A stretch of 64,000 nt of DNA, taken from positions 2,976,001-3,040,000 of the forward strand of contig NZ_JBPJAQ010000001.1 in assembly GCF_051172195.1 (NCBI RefSeq). The letters run 5' to 3'. Of the stretch, positions 17,978-27,106 are shown in pieces. The stretch's first letter is position 1; each line of letters begins with the position of its first letter. The notes beneath the pieces were generated by a model. The model did no database searches. It was not told where the DNA came from and saw nothing but the letters and a program-made list of their open reading frames with translations. The translations under genes and the position numbers were made by a program. The stretch is from Paludibaculum fermentans_A (GTDB lineage: Bacteria > Acidobacteriota > Terriglobia > Bryobacterales > Bryobacteraceae).

Positions 17978-19495
17978 TTAGAGGTCCGTCTGATCCCACT
18001 CCGGGCTTCGCGCGCCCGAGGCGCGCAAAACGACGCGGGGTATCCTTTGCCATTCTACGCCAAGGCCGATTCTCTCCACTTGTATGTTAGAGGCGAAGAA
18101 CCCCAGCAAAGTTTCGGTGGTGGGATGGAACTGCAGCGCTGGGGCCACCAGCAGTAGCCTCGGCGGCTTGCAACTGATTGGTAATCCAGAGAAATATCCG
18201 TTGGCGCGAAAGTCGGCCCGGGCCGCATGGTGGGCTACTCGGATCCAGTAATCGAGTGCTTGCAGGGGGAGATTCGGGTCTTCCGATGCTTTGAGTTCGA
18301 TCACGGCCAGCCGTCCGCTGTGCTCAACGGCCAATAGATCCAGGCACGCCCGCTCGCAGCCGGTCAGCGCCGGCACCTGACCATACACCGGCCGGGGTAG
18401 CAGGCTGGCGTCCAGCATGGTGACCTGGTCGCGCACCAGCGACTCCAGCCACGATTCCGGCTGTCGCAGCAACCAGGGGTGTTCGGGTGCCGGTCCCCCG
18501 GAGTGACGAAACAACGCGACCTCCCGCGCCAACTCCTCCACAGCGGCCAGATTTGGCGCAGGCTCTTTCCGGAAAACGCCCGTCCACAACAGGCCCGCCT
18601 CGTACCGGGCAAACTCCAGGCCGTTGACGCGCAGGCTGCGGGCGCCCCCGGTGAGTTGGACGCCCTGGACCGAGGGTTGGAGCTCCACCTGGCGTGTCCA
18701 GGATTGAGCTTCGTTCACCGGCTCCGGCGGCCCCTCCTGCCAAGGCTCGAGCCTGGTGATCAGGTTCCCGTGGTCTTCCGGATCGATGGGCGCCTCGAAA
18801 CCGCTGTCGTCGTACTGGAACGGGCGGCAGGCCACATTGAGGTGCTGCAGCCGCAGCAGCGTCGTGGTCTGGGTGCCGCAAGGCAGAAAAATGGCAATCT
18901 CCTGGACCGGATGACGGCGGCGCAGATACGCCAGCCACAGCAACGCATGGGTCAGCGCATCGGCGGCGTGCGGCAGCGGAACCGCCACTGCGGCGATCCG
19001 GCGATCCCCTTTCGTCAGGCACGCCCTCGGGCAAGCCGGCGACAAGGTGTGTTCCAGATCGGCGCCCGAGGAGACCTGATCCAGGGTCCATCCGGGAAAT
19101 TGCCGGGCCAGCCAGCGGCGCAGCAACTCGCGCAGCACCGACCTTGAGCTCTCCAGCAGCGGTGCCGCCGACTGGGGCCGGCCCAGATCCGTGAAGGTCA
19201 GCAGCCCGGGTTTACCGCCGAATCTCGCGGTTTCCACCGTCAGCCGCGCGGTGCGCCGCTGGTGAATCCCCGTAATCCGCCGCATCAGCGTGCGCTGTTC
19301 GTCCCAAATTTCGAATTGGAGATGCTTCGGGAAGTCGGTGAAATGGAACGCAGCCGGAGTCACTTCGAACGGTGCTTCACCGGGTTCCAGGGCGGCGGGT
19401 TGGCGGCAGCCAGCGAGAAAACTCTCGATTTGCTCGCGCAGCGCGGAGACAGGCGTTGGGCGGGCCGCTTTCTTCTGAGCGGACACCATGGCCAT
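17978..19495 (-). CDS. uncharacterised protein with C-terminal PD-(D/E)XK nuclease-like motif
   Basis: About 505 residues. No family was recognised for the first 350 residues. Near the C-terminus the pattern D386-x13-E400-L-K402 (CLDLLAVEHSGRLAVIELKA) matches the PD-(D/E)XK nuclease core, followed by LPLQALDYWIRVAHH, typical of helix regions in that fold. It may cut or bind nucleic acid (inference). The frame extends further upstream, but that part overlaps the divergent yggS gene, so the start was placed at ATG 19495; ATG 19489 is equally possible and neither has a clear ribosome-binding site. The stop lies 3 nt before the DUF697-like gene, so the two may be co-transcribed. Confidence 0.6.
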   Translation of the reverse strand: MAMVSAQKKAARPTPVSALREQIESFLAGCRQPAALEPGEAPFEVTPAAFHFTDFPKHLQFEIWDEQRTLMRRITGIHQRRTARLTVETARFGGKPGLLTFTDLGRPQSAAPLLESSRSVLRELLRRWLARQFPGWTLDQVSSGADLEHTLSPACPRACLTKGDRRIAAVAVPLPHAADALTHALLWLAYLRRRHPVQEIAIFLPCGTQTTTLLRLQHLNVACRPFQYDDSGFEAPIDPEDHGNLITRLEPWQEGPPEPVNEAQSWTRQVELQPSVQGVQLTGGARSLRVNGLEFARYEAGLLWTGVFRKEPAPNLAAVEELAREVALFRHSGGPAPEHPWLLRQPESWLESLVRDQVTMLDASLLPRPVYGQVPALTGCERACLDLLAVEHSGRLAVIELKASEDPNLPLQALDYWIRVAHHAARADFRANGYFSGLPISCKPPRLLLVAPALQFHPTTETLLGFFASNIQVERIGLGVEWQRIPRVVLRASGARSPEWDQTDL

Positions 19496-19522
19496 TATAG
19501 AATGTCTGGAAGTAGCTGCAGG

Positions 19523-19550
19523 TATTACCCTACTCATCTGTAGGGGTATA
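19523..19550. promoter_or_regulatory. imperfect inverted repeat between divergent genes
   Basis: TATTACCCTAC (19523-19533) and GTAGGGGTATA (19540-19550) match in 9 of 11 positions as an inverted repeat around a 6-nt spacer. It lies between the divergent starts at 19495 and 19580. The ACCC/GGGGT halves recall the palindrome at 8626. It could be an operator, but no regulator is known. Confidence 0.35.
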
Positions 19551-19579
19551 GCCATCGACGGGATTGCAAAGGAGCAGGA

Positions 19580-20245
19580 TTGGAGACGCTGGCCGATCGG
19601 TTGACGGAAGTCGAAGGGCGGATCGCCGCCGCGTGCCAGGCAGCCGGACGTGCGCGCGAGACGGTTACCCTTCTGGCTGTGACGAAAGTCTTTCCCGCCC
19701 AGGTGCTTCTGGATGCCTACGCAGCCGGCATGCGCGAGTTCGGTGAGAACTACGTCCAGGAGTTCGAAGGCAAGGCTCCGCAACTCGGGCCCCTGCCCGG
19801 CACCCGCTTCCACCTGATCGGGCATCTACAGTCGAACAAAAGCCGGAAGGCCGGTGAGCTTTTCCAGGTAATCCAGACGGTGGATTCGGCCAAACTGGCG
19901 CGCCGCCTCTCTGAGATGGAGAAGCCGCTCGAAGTCATGATCGAGGTGAAGCTTTCAGAGGAGGACTCCAAACACGGCTGTGCCCCCGAGGATCTTCCGG
20001 CGTTGGTTGCCGCTATCCGCGACTTGCCGCACCTCACCCTCAGCGGGCTCATGACCATGCCGCCGTGGTCTGAAAACGTGGAACTTTCCCGGCCCTATTT
20101 CCGCCGCCTGCGCGAACTGGCACAGCAGCATGGCCTGCCCGGACTCTCGATGGGTATGTCGCACGATCTGGAAGTGGCGATCCAGGAAGGCTCCACCATG
20201 GTGCGCGTGGGCACAGCCTTGTTCGGTAAGCGCAAGAAGGTCTAG
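19580..20245 (+). CDS. yggS: YggS-family pyridoxal-phosphate homeostasis protein
   Basis: A 221-residue TIM-barrel PLP-binding protein of the YggS/PROSC family, which buffers pyridoxal phosphate. Lys36 in LLAVTKVFPA is the Schiff-base lysine. Other family blocks are EFGENYVQE, FHLIGHLQSNK, LTLSGLMTMPPW and the phosphate loop LSMGMSHDLEVAIQEGSTMVRVGTALFG. The start is TTG at 19580, supported by AAAGGAG at 19568-19574, 5 nt upstream. The next gene begins 6 nt after its stop, so the two probably share a transcript. Confidence 0.92.
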   Translation: METLADRLTEVEGRIAAACQAAGRARETVTLLAVTKVFPAQVLLDAYAAGMREFGENYVQEFEGKAPQLGPLPGTRFHLIGHLQSNKSRKAGELFQVIQTVDSAKLARRLSEMEKPLEVMIEVKLSEEDSKHGCAPEDLPALVAAIRDLPHLTLSGLMTMPPWSENVELSRPYFRRLRELAQQHGLPGLSMGMSHDLEVAIQEGSTMVRVGTALFGKRKKV

Positions 20246-20251
20246 ATCCCC

Positions 20252-21925
20252 ATGCGCTGGATCCTGCCGTTGCTGTGGTTGGCCGGTTGCTCTGCTGAGC
20301 CGCTACTGACTCTGCACGTCAAGATTCCGATGCGTGACGGGATCCGCTTGTGTACCAACGTCTTCCGCCCGGCTCCGACGGGCCGCTTCCCGGTGGTGAT
20401 CCAACGCACGCCCTATCGCAAAGTCTCCGAACTCACTCCTGGCCTGCAGGCGTTTTTGAAGCGTGGCTACGCCGTCATCACCCAGGATGTCCGGGGCCGC
20501 TACGACAGCGACGGCGAGTTTAACCAGTACAACCAGGAAATGAATGACGGCGACGACACGATCTCCTGGGCAGCCCGCCAGTCCTGGAGCGACGGCCGGG
20601 TCGGCATGTTTGGCGGGTCGTATGTTGGCCTCTCCCAGTGGCGCACCGCGCTCAGCGGGAATCCAGCCTTGAAGGCGATCACCCCGGCGATGGCCGGCGG
20701 TGACGAGTACACCGATCGGTACTACTCGCGGGGCGGGGCCTTTAAACTCGGACACCGGCTGCGCTGGATCGCCGAGAACTACAAGCCGCCGGAAACACCG
20801 GTGGTCGATTTCCAGCGGATGGTGACCTACCTGCCGCTGCGCCGGGCCGACCGGTTCGTCAGCGGGCGCATCCTGGAATTCTTCCAAACCGTTTTGAATC
20901 ATCCCAGTTACGACGACTACTGGCGCAAACTCAGCACCTTGGAGCATATCGAGCAACTCCACATCCCGGCCTTCATCGAAGCAGGCTGGTATGACAACTA
21001 CGCGCAAAGCGACCTCGAAATGTGGAGCGGGTTGCGCGCGCTCGGCCGTCCGGCGCGGATCATCGTCGGGCCCTGGGGCCACAACCTGAGCCCCGTGATG
21101 CCCGGAGCGCAATTCGGCGACATCGCCAATCAACCGCTGCGGCGCATGGAGATCGAGTGGTTCGACGCCTATGTGAAACAGACCACGCAAGCGCCCGCGT
21201 CCGCCGTGCGTTACTTCCTGATGGGTGCGAATGAGTGGAGAGAGAGCGACACCTGGCCCCCCAAGCCCAACATGCTGACGGCATTCTACTTAACGAGTAA
21301 GAATGGCGCCAATTCACTCAATGGGGACGGCAAGTTGGTGCTCAAGCTGCAAAAGAAGGGGGCGTCCGACTTCTACACCTACGACCCCAGGGTAGCCGTG
21401 CCCACCGTCGGCGGCGCGCTCTGCTGTAATAACAGAGTCTTCCCGTGGGGTCCGTTCGACCAGAGCCGTGTGGAGGGCCGCCATGATGTGCTGGTCTACA
21501 CCAGCGACCCGCTGAAGAAAGCGATGGAAGTCTCAGGGCCGATCAAGGTCATCCTGCACGTGGTGAGCAGCGCGGAAGATACTGATTTCACAGCGAAACT
21601 AGTGGATGTGGGGCCGGATGGGCGGGCGACCATCCTGTGTGACGGCATTCTGCGCCTGCGCTACCGCCAAGGGATTGAGAAAGCTGTGAAATACGTTCCT
21701 GGAGCTGTGGAGCGCATCGAGATCGACGCCGGTGTCACCAGCAATCTCTTCAAAGCCGGCCATCGCATCCGGGTCGACATCTCCTCCAGCAACTTCCCGA
21801 AATACGATCGCAATCTGAATACCGGCGGACCGCTAGCCGACGGGAAGGCGATGCGTACCGCCAGGCAGGAAATTCGTCATGGCCAGGAGTGGGATTCGCA
21901 CGTTCTGCTGCCCGTCATACAGTGA
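20252..21925 (+). CDS. CocE/NonD-family alpha/beta hydrolase, lipoprotein
   Basis: A 557-residue exported hydrolase of the X-Pro dipeptidyl-peptidase S15/CocE group. The N-terminus is a lipoprotein signal with lipobox LAGC (Cys13). The hydrolase core has MRDGIRL at about 27-33, the oxyanion residue region RTPYRK, and the nucleophile elbow GGSYVG with Ser123. The C-terminal jelly-roll (about 350-557, GPIKVILHVVSSAEDTDFTAKLVDVGPDG) is the family's second domain. It should cleave esters or amides, perhaps acyl-peptide or beta-lactam-like bonds. It follows yggS closely and precedes guaB. Confidence 0.88.
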   Translation: MRWILPLLWLAGCSAEPLLTLHVKIPMRDGIRLCTNVFRPAPTGRFPVVIQRTPYRKVSELTPGLQAFLKRGYAVITQDVRGRYDSDGEFNQYNQEMNDGDDTISWAARQSWSDGRVGMFGGSYVGLSQWRTALSGNPALKAITPAMAGGDEYTDRYYSRGGAFKLGHRLRWIAENYKPPETPVVDFQRMVTYLPLRRADRFVSGRILEFFQTVLNHPSYDDYWRKLSTLEHIEQLHIPAFIEAGWYDNYAQSDLEMWSGLRALGRPARIIVGPWGHNLSPVMPGAQFGDIANQPLRRMEIEWFDAYVKQTTQAPASAVRYFLMGANEWRESDTWPPKPNMLTAFYLTSKNGANSLNGDGKLVLKLQKKGASDFYTYDPRVAVPTVGGALCCNNRVFPWGPFDQSRVEGRHDVLVYTSDPLKKAMEVSGPIKVILHVVSSAEDTDFTAKLVDVGPDGRATILCDGILRLRYRQGIEKAVKYVPGAVERIEIDAGVTSNLFKAGHRIRVDISSSNFPKYDRNLNTGGPLADGKAMRTARQEIRHGQEWDSHVLLPVIQ

Positions 21926-21960
21926 CAGCACGGGTTGGGCTGTTACCATAAGAAGAAATC

Positions 21961-23421
21961 ATGCTGCCTGAGTCTCTCACTGAAGGCCTCACGTTTGACG
22001 ACGTACTGTTGAAACCGGCAAGAAGCGGACTGGTCCCCGCGGAAGCCGACACGAAAACGCAATTCACCAGAAACATTGCCCTGAACATTCCCATCGTGAG
22101 TTCAGCCATGGATACGGTGACAGAGAGTCACCTCGCCATCGAACTCGCGCGCCAGGGCGGCATCGGCATTGTTCACAAGAACATGTCGATCGATAAGCAG
22201 GCGGAAGAAGTGGACCGCGTGAAACGGTCGGAAAGCGGGATGATCGTCGATCCCGTGACCGTGGATCCTGACCAGAAGATATACGAAGCGCTGGACATCA
22301 TGAAGCGCTTCCGCATCTCGGGCGTGCCCGTGGTGAAAGATCAGAAGCTGGTGGGCATTCTCACCAACCGCGACCTGCGGTTCGAAAACCGTTACGACCT
22401 GCCCATCCGCGAGGTGATGACGCACGAGCCGCTATTCACGGTCTCCGTCGGCACCACACTGGAACAGGCGCAGGAAGAGCTGCACAAGCACCGCGTCGAA
22501 AAACTGCTGGTGGTGGACGAGAACTTCGCCCTCAAGGGCCTGATCACCGTCAAAGACATCCAGAAGAAGCGCAAGTACCCCAACGCGACAAAGGACGAGA
22601 AAGGCCGCCTGCGTGTGGGTGCCGCCATCGGGGCGACCGGCGATTTCCTCGAGCGGGCGCAGGAATTGGTCAGCAAGAAGGTGGACGTGCTGGTGATCGA
22701 CACCGCCCACGGCCACTCCGAGCGGGTGATGCAGGCCGTTGTCGCCATCAAGCGCAGCCTGCCGAACGTGGATGTCGTGGCCGGTAACGTAGCCACCTAC
22801 GACGGCGCGCGCGACCTGATTGCCCTCGGCTTGGATGGCGTTAAGGTCGGCATCGGGCCGGGTTCGATTTGTACGACGCGCGTCGTCAGCGGCGCCGGCG
22901 TACCGCAGATCACCGCCATTGCGGAATGCGCGCGGGCCTGCCGCGGCACCGGCGTCCCCATGATTGCGGATGGCGGCGTGAAGTATTCCGGCGACGTCAC
23001 CAAGGCCATCGCCGCGGGTGCGGATTCCGTCATGATCGGCAGCCTGCTGGCCGGCACGGACGAGAGTCCAGGCGAGATGATTCTCTATCAGGGCCGCACG
23101 TTCAAGGCGTACCGCGGCATGGGTTCCATTGGCGCCATGTCCCAAACCCAGGGCAGTTCCGACCGTTATGCCCAGGAAGGCGGCGGCAAGCTGGTGCCCG
23201 AGGGCATCGAAGGCCGCGTTCCCGCAAAGGGTCCGCTGGCCGACCTGGTGTTTCAATTGGTGGGCGGCCTGCGCGCCGGCATGGGGTACTGCGGCTGCCG
23301 CACGATTCCGGAATTGCAGGAGCGGGCCGATTTCCTGCGTGTCTCCATCGCCGGTCTCAAGGAAAGCCACGTCCACGACGTAATCATCACAAAGGAAGCT
23401 CCGAACTACCGCCTGGAGTAG
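21961..23421 (+). CDS. guaB: IMP dehydrogenase
   Basis: A 486-residue enzyme that oxidises IMP to XMP with NAD+, the committed step of GTP synthesis. All the family blocks are present: LTFDDVLLKPA at 10-20, two CBS domains at about 95-205 (VTVDPDQKIYEALDIMKRFRISGVPVV and the second copy), the active-site loop GIGPGSICTTR with catalytic Cys304, the phosphate site IADGGVKYSGD, and the flap with GMGSIGAM and SDRY. Its length is typical. A clear rho-independent terminator follows. It lies 36 nt downstream of the CocE-type hydrolase gene. Confidence 0.97.
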   Translation: MLPESLTEGLTFDDVLLKPARSGLVPAEADTKTQFTRNIALNIPIVSSAMDTVTESHLAIELARQGGIGIVHKNMSIDKQAEEVDRVKRSESGMIVDPVTVDPDQKIYEALDIMKRFRISGVPVVKDQKLVGILTNRDLRFENRYDLPIREVMTHEPLFTVSVGTTLEQAQEELHKHRVEKLLVVDENFALKGLITVKDIQKKRKYPNATKDEKGRLRVGAAIGATGDFLERAQELVSKKVDVLVIDTAHGHSERVMQAVVAIKRSLPNVDVVAGNVATYDGARDLIALGLDGVKVGIGPGSICTTRVVSGAGVPQITAIAECARACRGTGVPMIADGGVKYSGDVTKAIAAGADSVMIGSLLAGTDESPGEMILYQGRTFKAYRGMGSIGAMSQTQGSSDRYAQEGGGKLVPEGIEGRVPAKGPLADLVFQLVGGLRAGMGYCGCRTIPELQERADFLRVSIAGLKESHVHDVIITKEAPNYRLE

Positions 23422-23446
23422 CCTTCGAGCCCGAATTCGCCGAATC

Positions 23447-23498
23447 AAGGGGAGCGGTGCCGGCCCGGTTGGGCGGGCGACTCGCTCCCCTTTTATTT
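23447..23498 (+). terminator. rho-independent terminator of guaB
   Basis: AAGGGGAGCG (23447-23456) pairs with CGCTCCCCTT (23483-23492), giving a 10-bp stem around a GC-rich loop and followed by TTATTT. It lies 26 nt after the guaB stop on the same strand. Confidence 0.8.
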
Positions 23499-23584
23499 GC
23501 CCCGCTGACATCACAGTTGGATCGATTCAGTCTAAACTTGACGCCCAACCTCTGTTAAACTCAATCCAAAAGCAGGAGGCTGGG

Positions 23585-26500
23585 ATGGCTGTCCCCGATG
23601 ACGTCGGTCGACCTCTGCGGATCCGTTTGCTCCCTGGATTGAGCGGCGCCCGCCACATAGCCGGTTGGTCCATCATGGCCGCGCTTGGTGTGTACGCACC
23701 CTTACAAGCCGCGGAAACACAATCCAATCCCACCGCCGCCATCCTCAAGAAGAACTGCTTTCTCTGCCACGGCCAGGCCAATCACATGGCCGGCATCAAT
23801 TTACAGGAGATGACCGCCCAGCCTGACATCGGCGCCAGCTTTGAGAAGTGGGAGAAGGTGGCCGCAGTTCTCGAGCAGAAGCGCATGCCGCCGGCGCGCA
23901 TGCCCCAGCCCGACGACGCGCAGCGCACGGAAGTCATCAACTGGGTTCGTTCCAGCCTGAAAGACTACGCCAAAAAGCACGACGGAGATCCGGGCCGCGT
24001 CACCGTCCGGCGGCTGACCTCCGGCGAATACGGTTATACGATTCAGGACCTCACGGGGCTGGAACTCGATGTGCAAAAGGACCTCGTGAATGACGAGGTG
24101 GGCGGCGAAGGCTTCACCAACTTCGCCGATGTCCAGTTCACCCAGGACGCGAACATCGAACGCTATCTGGAAGTGGCCAAAGTTGTGGCCGCCCGCGCCG
24201 TCCTCGGGGCTGGCCCCATCAGCTTCTACCAGGACCCCGGGAAGACGGGGTTTGAGATGTCGGCCATCCACCGCATCCAGAAAATCTACCAGGCCACAGG
24301 CTTCCGTACGGTCTCCGGCGAGGGCGGGCAGCCCTTCGGACTGGAGCGTTACGGCAAGGCCTTGTTCGTGGCGTGGAGCTATCAGCACCGCGCGGCACTG
24401 GGCCAGCCGGCGGCGACCCTCAAAACCCTGGCGGAACGCGAAGGCATTACCCCGCGCTTTGCTGAGCACATCTGGACAGTGATGAATGCCCCTGCGCTGA
24501 TGCACCCCTCCTCGGATGTGGCAGGCCGTTGGCGCAAGCTGCCGGCGCCGGTTGCAGGCAAACCCGCTGATCTCACCGCCACGCGCAAGAGCTGCGAAGA
24601 AATCCAGAAGTACCTCACCACCTGGCCCAGTTGGCTGTTCGCGCGCGGCGACCTGGCCGCGGGCGGAGCCGGCGACGAACGCCCGCTGATGTTCAACGAC
24701 GAATCGTTGAAGGCCGAGGTGCGGCAGAAGTTCAAGTTTGTCCGGCTGGGCCGGCGCGGCGGACCCACCGCGCCGCCTCCGGTCACGGGCGGCATCGTCC
24801 GCATCTATCTCAATGTGGCTCTCGTCAACCCGAAGGGGGACGAGAAGCCAAGCATCGTCTGGCGGAATCCGACCATCCAATTCCGGTCGGCCAGAATGGC
24901 GCTGCCGCCTGCCACGCCGCCAACGCCCACCAGCGAGTCGACCTCCAGCCAGACGGCCAGCGGATCACAGAAGGCGCCCGCGTCCGGTGTCACAGACCTC
25001 CAATTGGCGAATCCGAAGTTCATCGGAGCGGACAAGCTGCCGCGCCTGCCCCTGCAGGGCGTGATCACGGACGAGTCCGCCGCGAAGCTCGGCTTCGGCC
25101 GGACGATCGACGGCACCGAGGTGGGGCCGGCCGATTTTGCGAGCCTGGGTTCGACGTTCTTCGACGTCAAGGTGCCGGACGGAATCTCCGTCTTTGAATT
25201 GCAGGTGGACGCCGAGATCGGCGGCAATCACGACCAGGTTCTGCGTGTGACCTTCTCCGATCGGGCCGACGGCAGTACGCGCGGCGTGCCGGTCTGGGGC
25301 CTGGTGGGAGATCAGAAGAGCAAGGGCTATCAGGCGTGGAAAGCCGGCGTGCTCGAGTTTGCCCGTCTGCTGCCGCCGAATTCAAATGCTGAGGCTACGC
25401 CCGCTGACAAAGACCCCATTCCGGAGCCCTTCGACAACACCTACAACGTCCCGGAGCACGACGACTTCGTAATCAAGGTGAAGTACATCCGCGATGACGA
25501 CTTCCTGGTGAATCACGTCCTGGATGCCGCGACCCGCACCCGGCTCGACCAGGCCTGGACGGACCTCTACGCCTCGTTCGACTACCACGACTCCTACATG
25601 CAGCTGCTCGCGGCCAAGTTCAAATACGACCTCAAGGGTCGGACCATGGCCAAAATGTCCAAGGCAGACGTCGAGGCGATGCCGGACCCGCTGCGGAAGT
25701 ACCTGCGCCACGTGTTTGCACACTACGGCACGGTGATGGCCGCGGAAACCGCCGGGCAGGCCGGACACTTGAACGACTGCCTGCGCTTCGCCAGCCGCGC
25801 CTGGCGCCGGCCGTTGACGGAAGCCGAGAAGCTGGAGTTGCGCGCCTTCTACACGCGGCTGCGCCAGGTGGACGAACTCGATCACCAGAAGGCGATCCGG
25901 GCGCTCATCACGCGCATCCTGGTCTCGCCTGCCTTCCTCTATCGTGTCGAACACGCGCCCCAGCAGGCGGGCTTGCGGCCGCTGAGCAATTGGGAAATGG
26001 CCAGCCGCCTGAGCTATTTCCTCTGGTCGTCGATGCCCGACGAAGAGCTCCGGCGGGCTGCCGGCGCGGGTGAACTGGTAAACCCCGCACTGCTGAACAA
26101 GCAGGTGAAGCGCATGCTGGCCGACGAGAAGGCGCGGCGCATGGCGACCGAGTTCTTCGGCCAGTGGCTGGGCTTCTACCGCTTTGACCAGCACCGCGGA
26201 GTGGACACGACCCGCTTCCCCGAATTCAGCGACGAAGTGAAATCGGCCATGTACGACGAGTCGATTTCGTTCTTCGAACACATCATCCGCAAAGACCGTC
26301 CGGTACGCGACATCCTGCACGCCGACTACACCTTCCTCAACCAGCCGCTGGCCAAACACTACGGAATCCAGAAAGAGATCAAGTCGAAGGACGACATGGT
26401 GATGGTGGAGGGCGCCACGGCGTTCCAACGCGGCGGAGCGTTGCGCCTGGGTACGATGCTGACCGTGACCTCCGCGCCGTTGCGGACCAGTCCCGTGAAG

Positions 26501-27106
26501 CGCGGTGACTGGGTTCTGCGGCGCATCCTGGGCACGCCCACGCCGCCGCCCCCGGCCGATGCCGGTTCGATTCCCGCTGACGAGAAGGCCTTCGGCGGCC
26601 TGACCCTGCGCGAGAAGCTGAAGGCGCACCAGCGCAATGCATCCTGTGCCGGCTGCCACACCCGCATCGATCCGCTGGGCTTCCCCTTTGAGCGTTACGA
26701 TGCCGTGGGCCGCGTGCGGACCAAGTACAACGACGGCAAGCCCGTGGAAGACTCCACTTCGACGGGCGACGGCACCCAGATCTCCGGTGTCGATGGCCTG
26801 CTGAAGTATCTCGACACCCAGCAGGAGCTGGTGAACCGGACCATGGCCCGCAAACTCCTGGGCTACGCGCTGGGCCGCACCATCCTGGCCTCCGACCAGT
26901 TGCTGGTAGATCGGCTGAGCCATGAAGGGCCCAATGCCACGTTCTCCCAACTCGTGAACGAGGTGGTGGCCAGCAAACAGTTCCGATACCGACGCGGACC
27001 TGAGCCCGCCCCGGTGCGGCCCGCTGCCACCAACTCAGCTTCCGCCGGGACACTGCCCCGCGGATCCCGCAACGACATCCTGACCGCGAAAGCAGGTGCG
27101 CAATGA
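23585..27106 (+). CDS. DUF1592/DUF1588/DUF1585-type c-cytochrome protein
   Basis: A 1173-residue exported protein of the multidomain family common in Planctomycetes and Acidobacteria. A hydrophobic export segment lies at about 20-43. A c-type heme site CFLCH is at residues 58-62, followed by the conserved KRMPPARMPQP. DUF1587-like sequence is at about 135-210 (TVRRLTSGEYGYTIQDLTG). DUF1595 and DUF1592 regions lie at about 710-930 (RLSYFLWSSMPDEEL), DUF1588 at about 935-1045 (HYGIQ, then CAGCH at about 1021-1025 in NASCAGCHTRIDPLGFPFE), and DUF1585 at the end. The function of the family is not established; an electron-transfer or redox role is likely. AGGAGG lies just before the ATG. The stop overlaps the DUF1552 gene by 4 nt. 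Confidence 0.9.
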   Translation: MAVPDDVGRPLRIRLLPGLSGARHIAGWSIMAALGVYAPLQAAETQSNPTAAILKKNCFLCHGQANHMAGINLQEMTAQPDIGASFEKWEKVAAVLEQKRMPPARMPQPDDAQRTEVINWVRSSLKDYAKKHDGDPGRVTVRRLTSGEYGYTIQDLTGLELDVQKDLVNDEVGGEGFTNFADVQFTQDANIERYLEVAKVVAARAVLGAGPISFYQDPGKTGFEMSAIHRIQKIYQATGFRTVSGEGGQPFGLERYGKALFVAWSYQHRAALGQPAATLKTLAEREGITPRFAEHIWTVMNAPALMHPSSDVAGRWRKLPAPVAGKPADLTATRKSCEEIQKYLTTWPSWLFARGDLAAGGAGDERPLMFNDESLKAEVRQKFKFVRLGRRGGPTAPPPVTGGIVRIYLNVALVNPKGDEKPSIVWRNPTIQFRSARMALPPATPPTPTSESTSSQTASGSQKAPASGVTDLQLANPKFIGADKLPRLPLQGVITDESAAKLGFGRTIDGTEVGPADFASLGSTFFDVKVPDGISVFELQVDAEIGGNHDQVLRVTFSDRADGSTRGVPVWGLVGDQKSKGYQAWKAGVLEFARLLPPNSNAEATPADKDPIPEPFDNTYNVPEHDDFVIKVKYIRDDDFLVNHVLDAATRTRLDQAWTDLYASFDYHDSYMQLLAAKFKYDLKGRTMAKMSKADVEAMPDPLRKYLRHVFAHYGTVMAAETAGQAGHLNDCLRFASRAWRRPLTEAEKLELRAFYTRLRQVDELDHQKAIRALITRILVSPAFLYRVEHAPQQAGLRPLSNWEMASRLSYFLWSSMPDEELRRAAGAGELVNPALLNKQVKRMLADEKARRMATEFFGQWLGFYRFDQHRGVDTTRFPEFSDEVKSAMYDESISFFEHIIRKDRPVRDILHADYTFLNQPLAKHYGIQKEIKSKDDMVMVEGATAFQRGGALRLGTMLTVTSAPLRTSPVKRGDWVLRRILGTPTPPPPADAGSIPADEKAFGGLTLREKLKAHQRNASCAGCHTRIDPLGFPFERYDAVGRVRTKYNDGKPVEDSTSTGDGTQISGVDGLLKYLDTQQELVNRTMARKLLGYALGRTILASDQLLVDRLSHEGPNATFSQLVNEVVASKQFRYRRGPEPAPVRPAATNSASAGTLPRGSRNDILTAKAGAQ

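Noticed and set aside
25382..26950. A 522-codon minus-strand open frame
   Set aside because: It is antisense to the DUF1592 gene, whose motifs are unmistakable.
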